Below, piece after piece: positions 9,943 to 21,384 of a stretch of 64,000 nt of DNA. How positions within the stretch are numbered: position 1 is the first letter of the stretch; every line of letters begins with the position of its first letter. Under the pieces are notes generated by a model. The model had not been told where the DNA came from, ran no database searches, and saw nothing but the letters and a program-made list of their open reading frames with translations. Both the position numbers and the translations under genes were made by a program. This DNA comes from Dactylorhiza incarnata (taxonomy: Eukaryota; Streptophyta; Magnoliopsida; Asparagales; Orchidaceae): contig JAWHQI010000263.1 of the NCBI GenBank assembly GCA_033032865.1, forward strand, positions 3,373,501 through 3,437,500, in the 5' to 3' direction.

Positions 9943-10713
9943 TGTGAAATATTTTGAAGTCGGAAGAACACGTCAACCAACCGGAGAATAAGGACACCAA
10001 AGATGAACACAAGCTTTCACAATACTAATTTTGGTATCTAGTTACAACTGAACACGGCTGAATACAAGTTGCATCCAACTTGAATCACAACAGCCAATAG
10101 AAGAAAAGAACTTGGTCACGGACAAGGTCCGCTTCTCCTCCGGAGCACACCGCGCAGGTGATACTCGCTCCGATACTCGCTCCTCGCTACAGAAGCTCGC
10201 TCCTCGCTACCGCCGGCGGTATCGCTAGCGTCGGGCGTTAGCTCTGCTACTCGCAAGCTCGCTGCTCGCACTTCAAGCTTCTCGCACGCTCGCCACGCGC
10301 CGCTTCCTCCAATACTCGCTAGCGCGAGCGCTATCACTAGCGTCGGGCGCTATCCCCCGAGTAGGTACTCGCACTCCCAGCTACTCGCAAGCTCGTTGCT
10401 CGCCTCTTCGCCTCTTGTCGCTACCGCGCGCGCTAGCACTAGCGCCGGCGGTATCTCCACTACTCGCTACTCGCTCAAGGGAGCTGGCCGAACTTACTCC
10501 AAGTTCGATGCTCGCCTGCCGAACTTACTCCAAGTCCGATGCTCGCCTGGTGACGCTCTGGTATCTCTAACTCGCTCAAAGTTGATGATACTCGCCAGAT
10601 CCAGAATCGATTTCTCTTTAGAGGTGGGTACCCCTCTATTTATAGGCAAAACAAGGGGGGTGACGAGTATGAGCCAGCGCTGGTGCTAGCGCCAGCTCAC
10701 TTCAATTCTAACA
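9943..10713 (-). repeat. 5' LTR of the copia element
   Basis: 771 bp. Contains the probable promoter. Ends at 9943 directly against the primer-binding site. Same CTCGC-rich composition as the 3' LTR. Confidence 0.95.
10634..10644 (-). promoter_or_regulatory. TATA box of the copia 5' LTR
   Basis: On the minus strand the sequence reads TATAAATAGAG, a consensus plant TATA box, placed in the first 80 bases of the 5' LTR. The same sequence is kept in the 3' LTR near 5688-5698. Confidence 0.6.
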
Positions 10714-10821
10714 GCGGCGGGTCCATCCGGGGCAAACGCCGCCGGAGGACGTTTGTTTACCCGCCGTCCGACGGCGTTTGCCCCAAACGGCGGCCAATAC
10801 GCCTCGCCAAATGAACCCTAA

Positions 10822-11397
10822 ATTACAAAATAATAGGAATACCAATTTTTTTATGTTATTATTAGTGGATAGCTCAAGCCGCATGATATATTCATTCATA
10901 CACATACATATTATACATTCTATCAGATCTTGAACTGTTAATTGTGAAAAACATGTTAGACAAAAAAAATATTTAAGCCTTTTGAATAATCTTATAATCT
11001 ATACTATTAATAAAATGGTTAGCAAGTGAACAGTCGACTGTCGATCACGGCCAATGCGTCTGCTGTTAACGAGTGCTTTTGCAGTTCGGAGAGGGCAACC
11101 GTCAGCGGTGGAGCTGCCCCCGGGATGCTGTGACTCAACCGTGGAGTCGCGGAGGCCGGCAACTCGGATGTGGGTGCTGGCCCAGGGGCCGGCCGGAACC
11201 GGACCGGCGGACGACCGTGAGTGCTTCTTCTGCAGGTTCTCAGTGAAGCTACCGTTGGCGATGAAGTTGCCGGCGTGATGGAGTGACCCTACTAACGGGT
11301 TCACCGGAGGCTGACGACCCGACATGGGTAGTCAGGTGACCAGTTGGGAGCCTAAACCATTTTTACACATCCCACGACTTCCTCTTGAACTGCTGCA
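10822..11397. other. No gene seen; AT-rich then a GC-rich patch
   Basis: A GC-rich patch at 11030-11340 holds short ORFs on both strands with no recognisable family. It begins near TCTATACTATTAATAAAA (10998), which superficially resembles a Helitron 5' end, but no matching 3' end is established. It may be a captured gene fragment. Confidence 0.3.
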
Positions 11398-11399
11398 AA

Positions 11400-11432
11400 A
11401 GATAATAATAATAATAATATATATATATATAA
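11400..11432. repeat. AT microsatellite (TAA)n(TA)n
   Basis: Simple repeat of ATA and then TA units. Confidence 0.9.
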
Positions 11433-12185
11433 TTTTATACTATAAAAAAACTATTTTATACAGTAGATATGAGAGTGCGTGTGTCTGTGCAACGGAAATT
11501 TTTTTGGTCCGATAGGCGGACCTAGAAGAAGGTCCGCTCGGGCATCAAAAAATTGATTTTAATAATACTAAAAAGTAAAAATTAGTTTTTTCTAATTATA
11601 AAATATTAATTATAAATTTTTTATAAATAAATATCTTAATTTCCTATAATTTTTTTTTATTTTGGCCAGATATTGCGGACAGGATATCATTTTTTTAATC
11701 ACGAATTTTGCTGGCAGTCTGATGCGTGATAGCACATAAGAGACAATTTTAGGTACGCGTGCGTACAAGAGGATCATAAGTGACTTTTTTTCTTCCCAAA
11801 TTACAATTCTATTTTCAATTACAATTGTAATTTAGTTCAAAAAAATCACTTTTTTCCAGTTGTATATTCATCCTAAAATATATACATATAACAATCAAGT
11901 CCTTGATGAGTGGAGATGCTAAGCTAACGAATTGATGGGAGTCGTGAGGTTGCGATTGAAACCGAGTCATTGGTTGATGCCAGAGACCAACTCTATTCAG
12001 GAGAAAGGGTGCAAAGATTTTAAAAGTATACATTTTATTAAACAGCTACTGAAGAAACACTACAATTCTACCAATCAAGTTTAAGATTAAACTGCAAAAG
12101 GCATCAAGTTTTATATCTAATCGCAAAATATTTGAATTTTATGGAACACAAAGGTCCGGAGAAGACAAAAGCAAACAGTTCTTAT
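11433..12185. other. No gene seen; AT-rich spacer
   Basis: Very AT-rich. One hairpin GGTCCGATAGGCGGACC lies near 11507. Nothing coding. Confidence 0.4.
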
Positions 12186-12297
12186 GAAATGTTAGAAGAA
12201 ACCTACAGATTTCTAGCAAAATTACTGCAGTTAACTTGTTGGAAATGTTAGAAAAAACCTACAGATTTATAGCAAAATTACTGCAGTTAACTTGGTT
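12186..12297. repeat. 56-bp direct duplication, two copies
   Basis: GAAATGTTAGAAGAAACCTA...CAGTTAACTTG is repeated with a 56-base period (starts 12186 and 12242) and three or so changes. It lies just 3' of the coiled-coil exon, in its presumed 3' UTR. Confidence 0.85.
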
Positions 12298-12325
12298 GAA
12301 GAAGTAAACGCAGAACAGAAAAATC

Positions 12326-12397
12326 TTAGCATGCTGCTCTAGCGGCGAAGGCCAAGAAGACGACAACAAAGATAGCAATCACTTCAAATTTCTCCAT
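12326..12397 (-). other. Hydrophobic tail frame overlapping the coiled-coil exon
   Basis: ATG at 12397 opens MEKFEVIAIFVVVFLAFAAR then AAC and stop (TAA 12328-12326). It has the length and composition of a single C-terminal membrane anchor, and lies one frame away from the coiled-coil frame, which stops 17 codons earlier. Either a one-base indel has removed the anchor from the protein or the overlap is chance. Confidence 0.35.
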
Positions 12398-12813
12398 TTG
12401 CTTTTCTTCAGCTCGTCGATCAAATTCTCCTTCAACACATCCAAACCAATCTTTAATTTGGAGACTTCTTCTGTCATTTGATTTCTGTTTTCCTCCAAAG
12501 AAGAGATTTTTCTGGCAACTGATTTAAGCACAGCTTTCAAAAGTTTCCAAAGTTTCATCACCACCTCTTTTCTTTTCACTTCTTCATTCTCTCTCACTAA
12601 TTGTGTTGTCAGCTGAATCTTCTCTTCGAACAATCCCTTGAGCGAACTAGTAGCATGCACGTCGGAGTGTAGGAATTCCTCCCTCATCTTCCTCTCTTCT
12701 TTCATTTTTTCACCGTCTCTCTCTATTTCCACTACCAAATCATTCGTTTCTTCGAGCAATCTCTTCAATGAATCTATCCCAAGTGTAGCAGAATGCAATG
12801 ATTCTCCCCCTAT
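12379..12813 (-). CDS. Last exon of a coiled-coil protein gene
   Basis: A splice acceptor (TTAATTTTAG in minus sense) precedes an open frame from 12813 to a TGA at 12381-12379, 144 codons, with no need for an internal start. The product is almost entirely heptad-like and charged: LKRLLEETNDLVVEIERDGE, LKGLFEEKIQLTTQLVRENE, KISSLEENRNQMTEEVSKLK. It ends with a basic tail KKSKWRNLK. In another frame, overlapping the end, lies a 23-codon hydrophobic peptide (12397-12326). Tail-anchored coiled-coil proteins such as the PMD1/PMD2 organelle division factors have this plan, but I cannot name a family. Upstream exons were not identified between 12820 and 14170. Confidence 0.5.
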   Translation of the reverse strand: MGGESLHSATLGIDSLKRLLEETNDLVVEIERDGEKMKEERKMREEFLHSDVHATSSLKGLFEEKIQLTTQLVRENEEVKRKEVVMKLWKLLKAVLKSVARKISSLEENRNQMTEEVSKLKIGLDVLKENLIDELKKSKWRNLK

Positions 12814-14170
12814 CTAAAATTAGTTCAGAAATTTATACCGTCAAACCATAAAGCGCATGTCAGCGCCGAAAACTCACCCCTATTCTCTCTCGCGATCAGC
12901 CGAAACCTTCATGCATTCTATAATGATTTGTTTATTCAGTATGTGCATGCACAACAAATGTTAATCGTCAAAGAAGTGCAATAAGATGTATACAATAATC
13001 TTCTTTAGCTTTCAGAAATTTTCAAAAGGTAATTATAGAAAATAAAAATAATGTCAGAAAGACTCTTGAGACTACAATGTCAGAAAATAAAAATAATAAT
13101 TATGTAAAAAATTTAGTAATCATATTTTACTCATGCATAAATTGAGATTATCAGTTAACTTCTGTGGTTAAAGCATGAAAGCTGAAATCAGAATTTTCAG
13201 ACCTTTTGTCTTTATAGAAGCAAGAACTCGATATTTACTTTATTTTTTTCTTTGAGTCACTTTGATTAGCAACTATCCTCAAAACCTCCTCAATGATTGG
13301 AAAAAATGACAAATTTTCTAATTTTATATTTGATTTGTTTTTAACAATATCGGTTTGTCGTTAACAGATTTGTTTACACCGAGTAATTTCCAAAAAGTAT
13401 GGTTTGCTATTATTAATGGTGTGCGGATATCCATTTTTGGTTTGCCTTTAACAATGCCCTTATTTTATGGGTATGAATGTCCATTCTTGGGGTACAAATA
13501 ACAACACCCTACAAAATGATATTTTAGGCAAATCATTTGTTTATATTACTAAATTATTATTAATAATAAATCATTAATCTTTTTGGTTTTAGCAAATCAT
13601 ATTGTGCAATGAGAAAAAAATTTTATGCATGCACCTTAATCAAAAAAATCCTTGACGCATACATTTTCCCTCCTATCAAGCAAATAAATCAGAGCATGAA
13701 CAAATATGGTTGAGTGGTACATTTATCTAGAAGAATTTCAGCACACGACATTTTTAAACTGAACAGATGCAGACATTTATGTTTAAAAGTATTTTTGATA
13801 GAAAAGCATGCATAGAACATAGTTTACATTTATTATTATAAAATGTTACTTTTAAAAGCATGCTCTTGTAATTTATTTCAAGATACTTTTTTAGTGTCAC
13901 TGGGGGGAATAGTCTTTCTTGCTCGTCAGTGGGTTGATCCGTGTTTGGAATTTTCATTACAGGGATTACGGGTCAAGTTGTTCACTAGTCTTACCTCCTA
14001 GTTGACTCCGTTTTCAAACTTTAAGGTACTTTATCAATTTTAATTTCAGTCATTTATTTCTGTTGTAAACTAGTTAATCTTGTTATCATACTAATTTATA
14101 TTGTTGCTTAGTTTGATTCACATCATAAGTTTCGGCCAGGCTTATGAATTGATGTCAAAGTAGATAGGGG
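12814..14170. other. No firm gene; AT-rich, probably intron or intergenic
   Basis: Includes 13754-13957 on the minus strand, an open frame starting MKIPNTDQPTDEQERLFPPV, which is short and unrecognised. The rest is AT-rich with many stops on both strands. Confidence 0.35.
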
Positions 14171-17110
14171 TGTTACAACAAGTGGGACTCAACTTTAATT
14201 GATACTCACAACTAGAGACCTATTAGTGAACGAGTGCAACTAGGTCACTATCTTCCTCTTCATGCTTACTATTGCCATGTAATTGATCCACTAGATGCAA
14301 GACCACTCAAATACCATCTTGCTAACCATAAATCCAGCAAAACCCAAGGTTCCCAACACGTTATAGTTCATGATTATGAATCATGATTAACGAGGTTAAG
14401 CAAGGTTGAGTTCAATCGTTCATTTGTGTATAATAAGCTTGCATTGTCCAAACATGATCAAATACTCTAAGTTTAACAATTAAGTAGTGTTATACACACA
14501 TGTAATCAGCAAGGTGGACATTTCAAATTCTTTGAATTATAACATATGATGATCATGATCTAAATCAAGTATATAGTTATAAGGGCAATTCTACTTATCA
14601 TGTCATAAAGCAACTTCAATAGGATCTAACCATGAATAACATATTCCAAATCATAGGTGACACAATTAAAACTTATGAATATTCGGCAAGGTATAATTAT
14701 GAACATGGTATAATGATCATATTAAATTTTCACACTTAATTACATTAAATCATAATAATTTGAGCATTAAAGGCAAGATTCAAACAATTGAGTAAACCAT
14801 AAGTAATTCAGATCCAATTGCCCTAAAAGTTTTACCATATGTCACTAATAACATGATTAGGACACCATAAAAATTTGAGATTTTATTTCAATCATAAAGC
14901 CTTAATTATTTTATTAATACACCTCTCAAATAATAATTAAATTATTCCAAACACTTAGGAAAAATATGCTCCAGATTTCTACAAAATTTTGAAACTCATA
15001 CTCATACTACTGATATACACTTGTGGTTCAAGTTTTAAATCATTTGGTCACTATTTGATCAAAACATTTCACTTATATGAAATCCTAAAGTTTTTGTCAC
15101 ACCCACTTAGAAATTAATTCAGGGAGCTAGAGACCTCCTCAAAAAATGTGCAACCCCAATATGAAGATCTCATTCCGAGGGATAAAACTTTCATGTTGGA
15201 AACTTGGATTGCATGTGACCCTAAGAGGCTTAAATGTTCACTTGAACATTTATTTCTAAGTGTGACAAAGTGAGCAAATTAAACTTTAGGCTAAAGATCA
15301 ATAATTCATGCATTTGAGTAAATCCAGAGGAATTCAACTCCAAATCCTCTGAGATTCTATACAAAGGTTATAATCATGCTAATAAAGGTGTCACAGAAAT
15401 TTCATAATTTATTTCTAACTACAGGGCCTAATATTTAATTTATATGTCACATGCATATTATTTTAAGGTGTGACAGAAACTATATAAAAATATATTCCAA
15501 AAGTTTTGAAATTCTCAGGCAACATTCTAAATGTCATCATACATATGTGGTATAAATTGTATGGCCATCAGAAATAAATTCAAGGAAATATTCACATAAT
15601 ATGAAATCTCTATATTTAATGTCACATTGAATTAAAAATGCATTTCTGGGAGCTACAGGCCTCCCCAGAAAATGTGCCACCCCATTTTGAAAATTTCAGA
15701 CCAAGGGATACAACTTTCATATTGATCACTTGGTCTGCATGTGAATGTAAGTCACCTAAAAATGCATTTGAAGCTCTGTGAATAAGGTTTGAAGTCACTT
15801 GGTCTGCATGTGAATCTAAGTCACTTGCATGTTGACCACTTGGTCCAGCACAGATCTTAACGTAGATCTGACGTAAACGAGACGCACCAACTTGTATTTT
15901 GTCCTTCCCCACATCAAATCCGTTGTCGATTCGTTGTGGGACTATAGCCAATCATTATTTCGACATGTTTAAGGAAACCAAGGGATGTGATTTCGTCTCC
16001 TACCTCCGGCCAACGATCCAGATCAAATCGAGATGGACAAACTTCTACGCCTTCTCCACCACTGGCCAGCCACCCTCACTCGCTTCCCCGGAGTGAGGGC
16101 TATCCAAGGTGGGGGTCCGGTGGTCGGGGATCGTCGGTGGCGGCAAGAATGACATGGTCATTCCGACAGGAATTCTCCGCGAGATCTCACCAAATCAGGG
16201 CTCAACTGAGCCCGATTTTCATCCTAAATTGATCTAAGAGATTAACACCAGAGGAGAGAAGAGGAAACTCATTGGATTGGTCGTTGAAGAACGAGTATTT
16301 CGCTGGGGAGGCATGGTGTTGACGGTGGTGCTCGGCCTAGCTGAGATTCCTCAATTCTTCATCAATTCCTTCAAGTAAAAGCTCGTTGTGACTGCTAGGG
16401 AGGTAAGGAATGTGATAGTGAGCTCAATAAGGGTTTTAATAGATTGGATCTAAAATTACCAAAAGAGGGGGTCAGCCACCTCCTTTTCTCATGGCCAAGT
16501 GCTCCAAGTGTCCTCCACTGCCCTCTAGCCGACAGAGAACATCATGGAGAACTCTTCTCAAGAGAATGAAGAAGCATGGAACCACCATGTGCCATTCCTC
16601 CAAGCTCCACATGGAGGTTCATGAGGAAAATGACATTTTTTCCCTTGCATGTGAGCTAGAAGCCAATTCAGAGGGGGCGTTCGGTGTAATTAGCCTTAAA
16701 ACTCTGAATGGGCTTTAAGACTGGTTTGAGCACAATATAATTGGATTTGGGTTTTAGGAATTCAATTCGGGCCTCATATGACCAAGGTGACTTTGGAGTT
16801 GACCCAGGTCAAATTGATGATGTTGCATGCCCTACATGATATCATGAGCACCATGACACCTCATGATGTATATTAGGCCATGGTGGGGACAATTTGATCA
16901 AGGGAAGGCCAATTGGGTCTAATTGGCTAAATTGGGCCTAATTGAACTAGGTGTGTTTTAGCCCACTTGGACTTGACTAATCAAGTCAATTGGGGTGCTA
17001 GTGACCCATTCAAGGTCACCCTAGGTTGTAGACCCTTTACCTAGTCCATGTCTAGTTCAATTAAGTCCTAGGTCAATCATGGGGTCTAGGTTCAAATTGG
17101 GTATGTTACA
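14171..17110 (-). repeat. Probable solo LTR of a Tekay/Del-type gypsy element
   Basis: In minus sense the 2.94-kb segment begins TGTAACATACCCAATTTG and ends TTGTTGTAACA; TGTAAC at the start and TG...CA ends are typical of the long LTRs of Tekay/Del chromoviruses. Inside there is a diverged tandem duplication of about 530 bp (for example GGGAGCTAGAGACCTCC near 15121 and GGGAGCTACAGGCCTCC near 15648) and a GC-rich block at 15900-16180. The flanking five bases do not match (AGGGG and TATAC), and no PBS, PPT or partner LTR was found, so the limits are tentative. Confidence 0.4.
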
Positions 17111-20100
17111 TATACTCCCATGTCGTTATCTATAAGTATGACCGGGTAAAGGCAATGCCATCAACCCACCGAGGATCTCTCCTAGAACTCATGATCTTTC
17201 TATTGCGCCTCGCAAACTTTCCTCTCCCTCTCACAGTATAGCGTTGCATTTGGTTTGAGAGGATGAGTTTTTATACACCCTTGGGTATGAGGCGGGACCT
17301 CAGAGTTATCGCTACTTTCCTTCTAGTTCGACCATCCCCACCCTTGACTTCTACTTCCGTGGGCAAGTAACTTTTTCACATACTCGAGTCCAAACTCTGA
17401 AGCTGAGCTCTTTGCTTCAACAATGCATTTTCAAATTCAGTCGATTCTATGTCTGCGACTTCCACGTGCAACCATATTCCTCTAGATGCTCCTTTGTTCA
17501 TTTGTTGCACATTTCCATCTTGCTTTCTTTGCGTATTTTTTGGAACTGATGCATATTTTTGTCTTTATCGGGTTGATCATCTACACGCTCGTTATGTCTT
17601 CATTTTCTGCGTATTTATGAGATTCTTGTCTTCATTTGTCTTTGGCTAGTTGCACATTTGTGCGACTATTGTGTGTTTTCTTCTACCAGTTATGCACCCA
17701 AGTGCTTTGAGAGCCTAGATTTTATTAAGGGGAAGTGAAGACTTTCTTCCATCTATGAGAGGTAGATACCTCCATTTTATAATTATAGCCAAGTTAAGAT
17801 ATAACTTCTTATGCTTTCAATAAACAAGATGACATTTTTTAGTCAAAAATGTGCCATTTCTTCATCTCCTACACTGATTTTCGCCAAATGTCTTCAAAGT
17901 ACATTCACGGTTGTTGAGAAAAACTTACTTGATTTGATGAGAACTTAAATAGTTTTTTATTTATGATAAAACAACAGCCCTATGTTATTCATGTTTTATG
18001 GGCTAATTCAAGCCATTGTATTTTTTTTTCTCATAAGTCAAATAATCCACCTTTATCCTATTTAGTTAGACAATGCCTTAGTCAAGCAATTGCCTTTTGT
18101 TGAAGAAAGCTCAAGGTTCTAGTCAAGAAAGTGTTCTTTTCGTCAATCGATTTTTTTTATCACTGAGCATTTTACTTCTAAGCAGATAGTTGAGCACTCT
18201 AAACGGAGTTTTCGTCAACCAGCTCTCATAACTTTCATCGATCAAGGCTTGGAGTATTCTTCAAATAAATAGTTCTCAAGCAAAATAGTTGAGCAAAAGA
18301 AGTTTCAGATAACAAGCATTCGTCGTCAATGCTCAAACATGGCAAGTTGAATCAGGAGTAAGGAAGATTTCATCGAATATCATTCATAGTGTTTTTCGAC
18401 CAGTGTAGACAGAATTCATCGAGCCCTATTATACATACCGTTATCAAGCAACTTAGAAGAAACATAATTAATATAAATTTGTTTTCAAATTCCTTCTACA
18501 TTTGAAGATAGAAGAATGACTCTTTCCAACCCAAAAGTTAGAGTTTTTACATTTATCTGAAGAAGAAAAGTAAAGCTAACGATCAAAAAGAGAAAGAAAT
18601 TCACTGATACATTCCTGAGCAAGAAGAAAAGAGATGGAAATATTCGTAGAATGAGTACTGTAAATCACAATTTATTATTACATTAGAAGTGCAAACTTGT
18701 GCAAAAGATATTCATCATCGCCAACATATGTCAGAGTCGTACGACTCTGAATGTAGGAGCGTGAAAGGACGGTGTTCTAAATTGTAAAGGCGCGAAACAA
18801 AATTGCTACTCTTAACTTCTTTTGTAGAAGCATTTGATCACAGTTATAACTACTCTGGAAAGACCATAGCTTTTTTGTGAAATCATTATGAATTCTTTAG
18901 TTTAAATTTTAATTAATGCAATATTCTATATTTCAATTTTTTGATATCTATAACAAGCGGTGTAAAAATAGTTTTTATACTATGATTTATTTCCCTCTTT
19001 TTAAAGTAGACTCGTGTAAACAACACATTTTAGCGAAATTTTTCGCTAAAAGGAAATCATAATACAAAACTTATAGCTCTTTCAAAACCATTGCAAAAAA
19101 GAGCCACAATAGACATTAACCTTATTACCCCCGCTCAAAGATCATATTAGAATAATTTAGCTTTAATTTTATTACTATGAAATTTAGGATAACATATTTT
19201 TTTAGCAAATAATACATTTTCTTTGTTTATTGTGCTATGTTTCTTTGTATAGCTTTTAAGCATATAATCATGCCTCATATTCTCTTTAAAGGAGGTCATA
19301 GCTTAACTACACATTAAAAAATAAAATAAATTTTTTTTCTCCATGCCTTCTCTCCACCTAGCATTTGCATCATTATCCCTAAAAATAATTGTGGTACTTT
19401 TGAAATTAATCAAAATAAATTTAATACTAAGTTCATAAACCTCCTTTCAAAATGTTTAGACCCAAACTTCTTATAAGATTTTTTTTTTCAACTCATTAAA
19501 GCTCTAGTATTTTCTCAACATATTTCAACTTAAAACAACTTTTGTTTTCACCAAACAAACAATGTAACTCCCCTTAATGCAATATAGTCTTTCATTGCTT
19601 AACTTAGAATAATATATATATATATATACAAACAATAATACACACAAGTATATCCTTGATCCATAAATCTTGGACGGAGAAAAACTCAATTCTATCTCCT
19701 CGAGATCATACATCAAAGTCGACCATTTCCCACTCGGTCCAACACTGCACTTGAGTTTAGGCCCAATGGTAACAATTTTGCGAGTAATGCATTAGCAAAA
19801 GAAGAAAAAAGGAAGTGGGCAAAGAAACACATAACATGTACACTCCCTCCATTAATTGTTTACACTTGAAAAACTTCATCCCCTCACAAAGTCCTACAAA
19901 TCAAGTTCTTTGATTCATTAAACAATAACCGGTCAATAGTCCCTAAACAATGGAAACCATTTTAGCGGGGTTTTTTTGTATAAAACTCGTCACTGTATCG
20001 CTTCGTCTACGAAGAAGAAGACGGATTTTAGAGTTTGTAAAGAAGCCCTTCATTTTCCTTAAATTTTACAGAGGGCAAATAGGGGATGTATCCACACTTT

Positions 20101-20347
20101 CTAAAATCCTGCAAACTCTGCTACCTGACTACTTTGAAGGATGGCCGGAATCTTAGTACCAATTGTCTCTCATTGCAAGTTTTTAGAAAGTTCAAGAACT
20201 TCCATGAAAACCCTATAAACTATCGTCTTTTTCGATGAAAAAGGGATACAACGTGGGTTCTACATATAAAAACTCGATTATTTGTTGCCGCTTACAGTAG
20301 CCTTAACCGCCTTCTGTACAAAAAATTCAACCAATGCACCTGCGAAC
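17111..20347. other. No gene identified; AT-rich
   Basis: Three kilobases of AT-rich sequence. A (TA)n tract lies at about 19612-19628. Short ORFs (for example 17449-17649) are Cys/Phe-rich and look like chance translations. The last 300 bases before 20347 would hold the 3' UTR of the UPF0301 gene. Confidence 0.4.
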
Positions 20348-21028
20348 TTAAGAGCCATCTTGCTTCGGCTTCTTGCTTAATTCGGAGTACGGTCCGCCCA
20401 TCAGTAGCAGAATTTCTTCCCACAAGGTTGAGCAGGCATTTTCTGATGCCCCGGCAATAAGCTGTGAGCTACAAGCAGCAACCACCCAGTAACCCGACTC
20501 AATCTCCTCCTTCAACTGATCCAGCTGCCACCCGGCATAGCCCACAAAGAATCTAAAATCATTCGCCCGAAGAACTCCCTTTTTCACGAGCGCAGTTACT
20601 TCATCCAAGCTGTTTCTCGCGCCGAACCGAAGGCCGGGGATGACTTGTTCGAGACCCGGTAACGGAAAGTTTTCTCCGTTTTTGACCAAGAACATGCTCG
20701 ATTCGAGGGGGCCGCCGAAGTGAAGAGGACAGTCCGAGAAGGTAGAGGCGAGGTCTGGATTGGAAGGACTAATATGCTTGATCTTTTTGTGGAGCGGGCG
20801 GTTGATGATGACGCCAAAGGGGCCCTCTTGAGGGTCTCGGATGCCCGATCTGAGAAGAAGAACGACGCTTCTCTGGAAGTTGACGACGCCATCGAGCTTT
20901 TCTGTTGCGACCAGGACACATCCGGCCTCCGGCATTGGAAGAGGGTGGGCCCATTTTGTGCTGAACTGCTGCGTAAGCCCACTTTTGGTGCTATCGTGGG
21001 TGTGAGAATCCGAGCCCAGCAGGTTCAC
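20348..21028 (-). CDS. UPF0301/DUF179 (AlgH-like) protein, last exon
   Basis: A 226-codon exon with no internal defect. It is preceded by an acceptor (TGTACATCCAG, AG at 21030-21029) and starts in phase with GTG AAC CTG. It carries essentially the whole UPF0301 domain: GCVLVATEKLDGVVNF, VVLLLRSG, EGPFGVIINRPLHKKIKH, CPLHFGGPLESSMFLVKNGE, VIPGLRFGARNSLDEV, FRFFVGYAGWQLDQLKEEIE and WVVAACSSQLI, ending GGPYSELSKKPKQDGS. Plant members of this family are nucleus-encoded and usually carry a chloroplast transit peptide; their biochemical role is unknown. The upstream exon at 23141-22990 joins in phase 0. This is the best-supported host gene in the window and it looks intact as far as it can be seen. 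Confidence 0.93.
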   Translation of the reverse strand: MNLLGSDSHTHDSTKSGLTQQFSTKWAHPLPMPEAGCVLVATEKLDGVVNFQRSVVLLLRSGIRDPQEGPFGVIINRPLHKKIKHISPSNPDLASTFSDCPLHFGGPLESSMFLVKNGENFPLPGLEQVIPGLRFGARNSLDEVTALVKKGVLRANDFRFFVGYAGWQLDQLKEEIESGYWVVAACSSQLIAGASENACSTLWEEILLLMGGPYSELSKKPKQDGS

Positions 21029-21130
21029 CTGGATGTACAGGTCAAATGGATGGTTTCAGATATTCGAAACTTATCATTCCTTCAGGTTTTGATGACTGTA
21101 TTACACAAATAACGGCGAGTTATAGGCTTA

Positions 21131-21384
21131 GGCTTCGTTTGGCGCGGTGGTGGCGGTCGTGAACGCCGTGGTCATGAACCGTCGTTCGTAAACGCCCGTC
21201 CTCACCTAAAAAAATTCATGCATTTTATGCTGAAAACTAGTTTATTTTATTTATAGCAGTCGTGACCTTTGTCTTGCCAAACATACATTCTATGATAATC
21301 CTTTGTCTTGCCAAACATACATTCTATGATAATGACGTTTTTGACCAAACTCACCGGAGCAAATAAGCCGCGCCAAACGAAGCC
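21131..21384. mobile_element. Tourist-like MITE (PIF/Harbinger type) in the UPF0301 intron
   Basis: 254 bp with perfect 17-bp inverted ends GGCTTCGTTTGGCGCGG, flanked by TTA on both sides (21128-21130, 21385-21387). The interior is GT/GC-rich, with a 34-bp tandem duplication at 21266-21333. Related to the MITE split by the copia element at 4878-10818. Confidence 0.88.
21266..21333. repeat. 34-bp tandem duplication inside the MITE
   Basis: CCTTTGTCTTGCCAAACATA...GATAAT occurs twice, head to tail and identical. Confidence 0.95.

Larger units (their letters stand above)
4996..10713 (-). mobile_element. Ty1/copia retrotransposon, structurally complete, minus strand
   Basis: About 5.7 kb. It has LTRs at both ends that start TGTGAAATAT and end TTCTAACA on the plus strand, a 5-bp target duplication GCGGC (4991-4995 and 10714-10718), a PBS next to the 5' LTR and a PPT next to the 3' LTR. 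Domain order on the minus strand is Gag, zinc knuckle, protease, integrase, RT, RNase H, which is the copia order. The reading frame is broken by three stop codons and two frameshifts, so it is not autonomous. Direct reading shows only about a dozen substitutions and two indels (1 and 6 bp) between the LTRs, so the insertion is young compared with the other retroelements here. Confidence 0.95.
4878..10818. mobile_element. Tourist-like MITE split by the copia insertion
   Basis: The outer ends GGCTTTATTTGGCGCGG (4878-4894) and the inverted GGGTTCATTTGGCGAGG (10818 leftwards) match at 14 of 17 positions and are flanked by TAA at 4875-4877 and 10819-10821, the 3-bp duplication of PIF/Harbinger elements. 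Removing the copia element and its 5-bp duplication leaves a MITE of about 218 bp, very GC-rich internally. It resembles the intact MITE at 21131-21384, whose end is GGCTTCGTTTGGCGCGG. Confidence 0.75.

Noticed and set aside
10998..11530. Helitron (TCTATACTATTAATAAAA start, hairpin and CTAG near 11507-11525)
   Set aside because: The hairpin is followed directly by CTAG without the usual short gap, no A/T target context was fixed at the 3' side, and no helicase is present. The evidence is too weak to call.
20596..21112. ORFs of 128-130 codons overlapping the UPF0301 exon
   Set aside because: They are shadow frames of a strongly supported exon on the minus strand.
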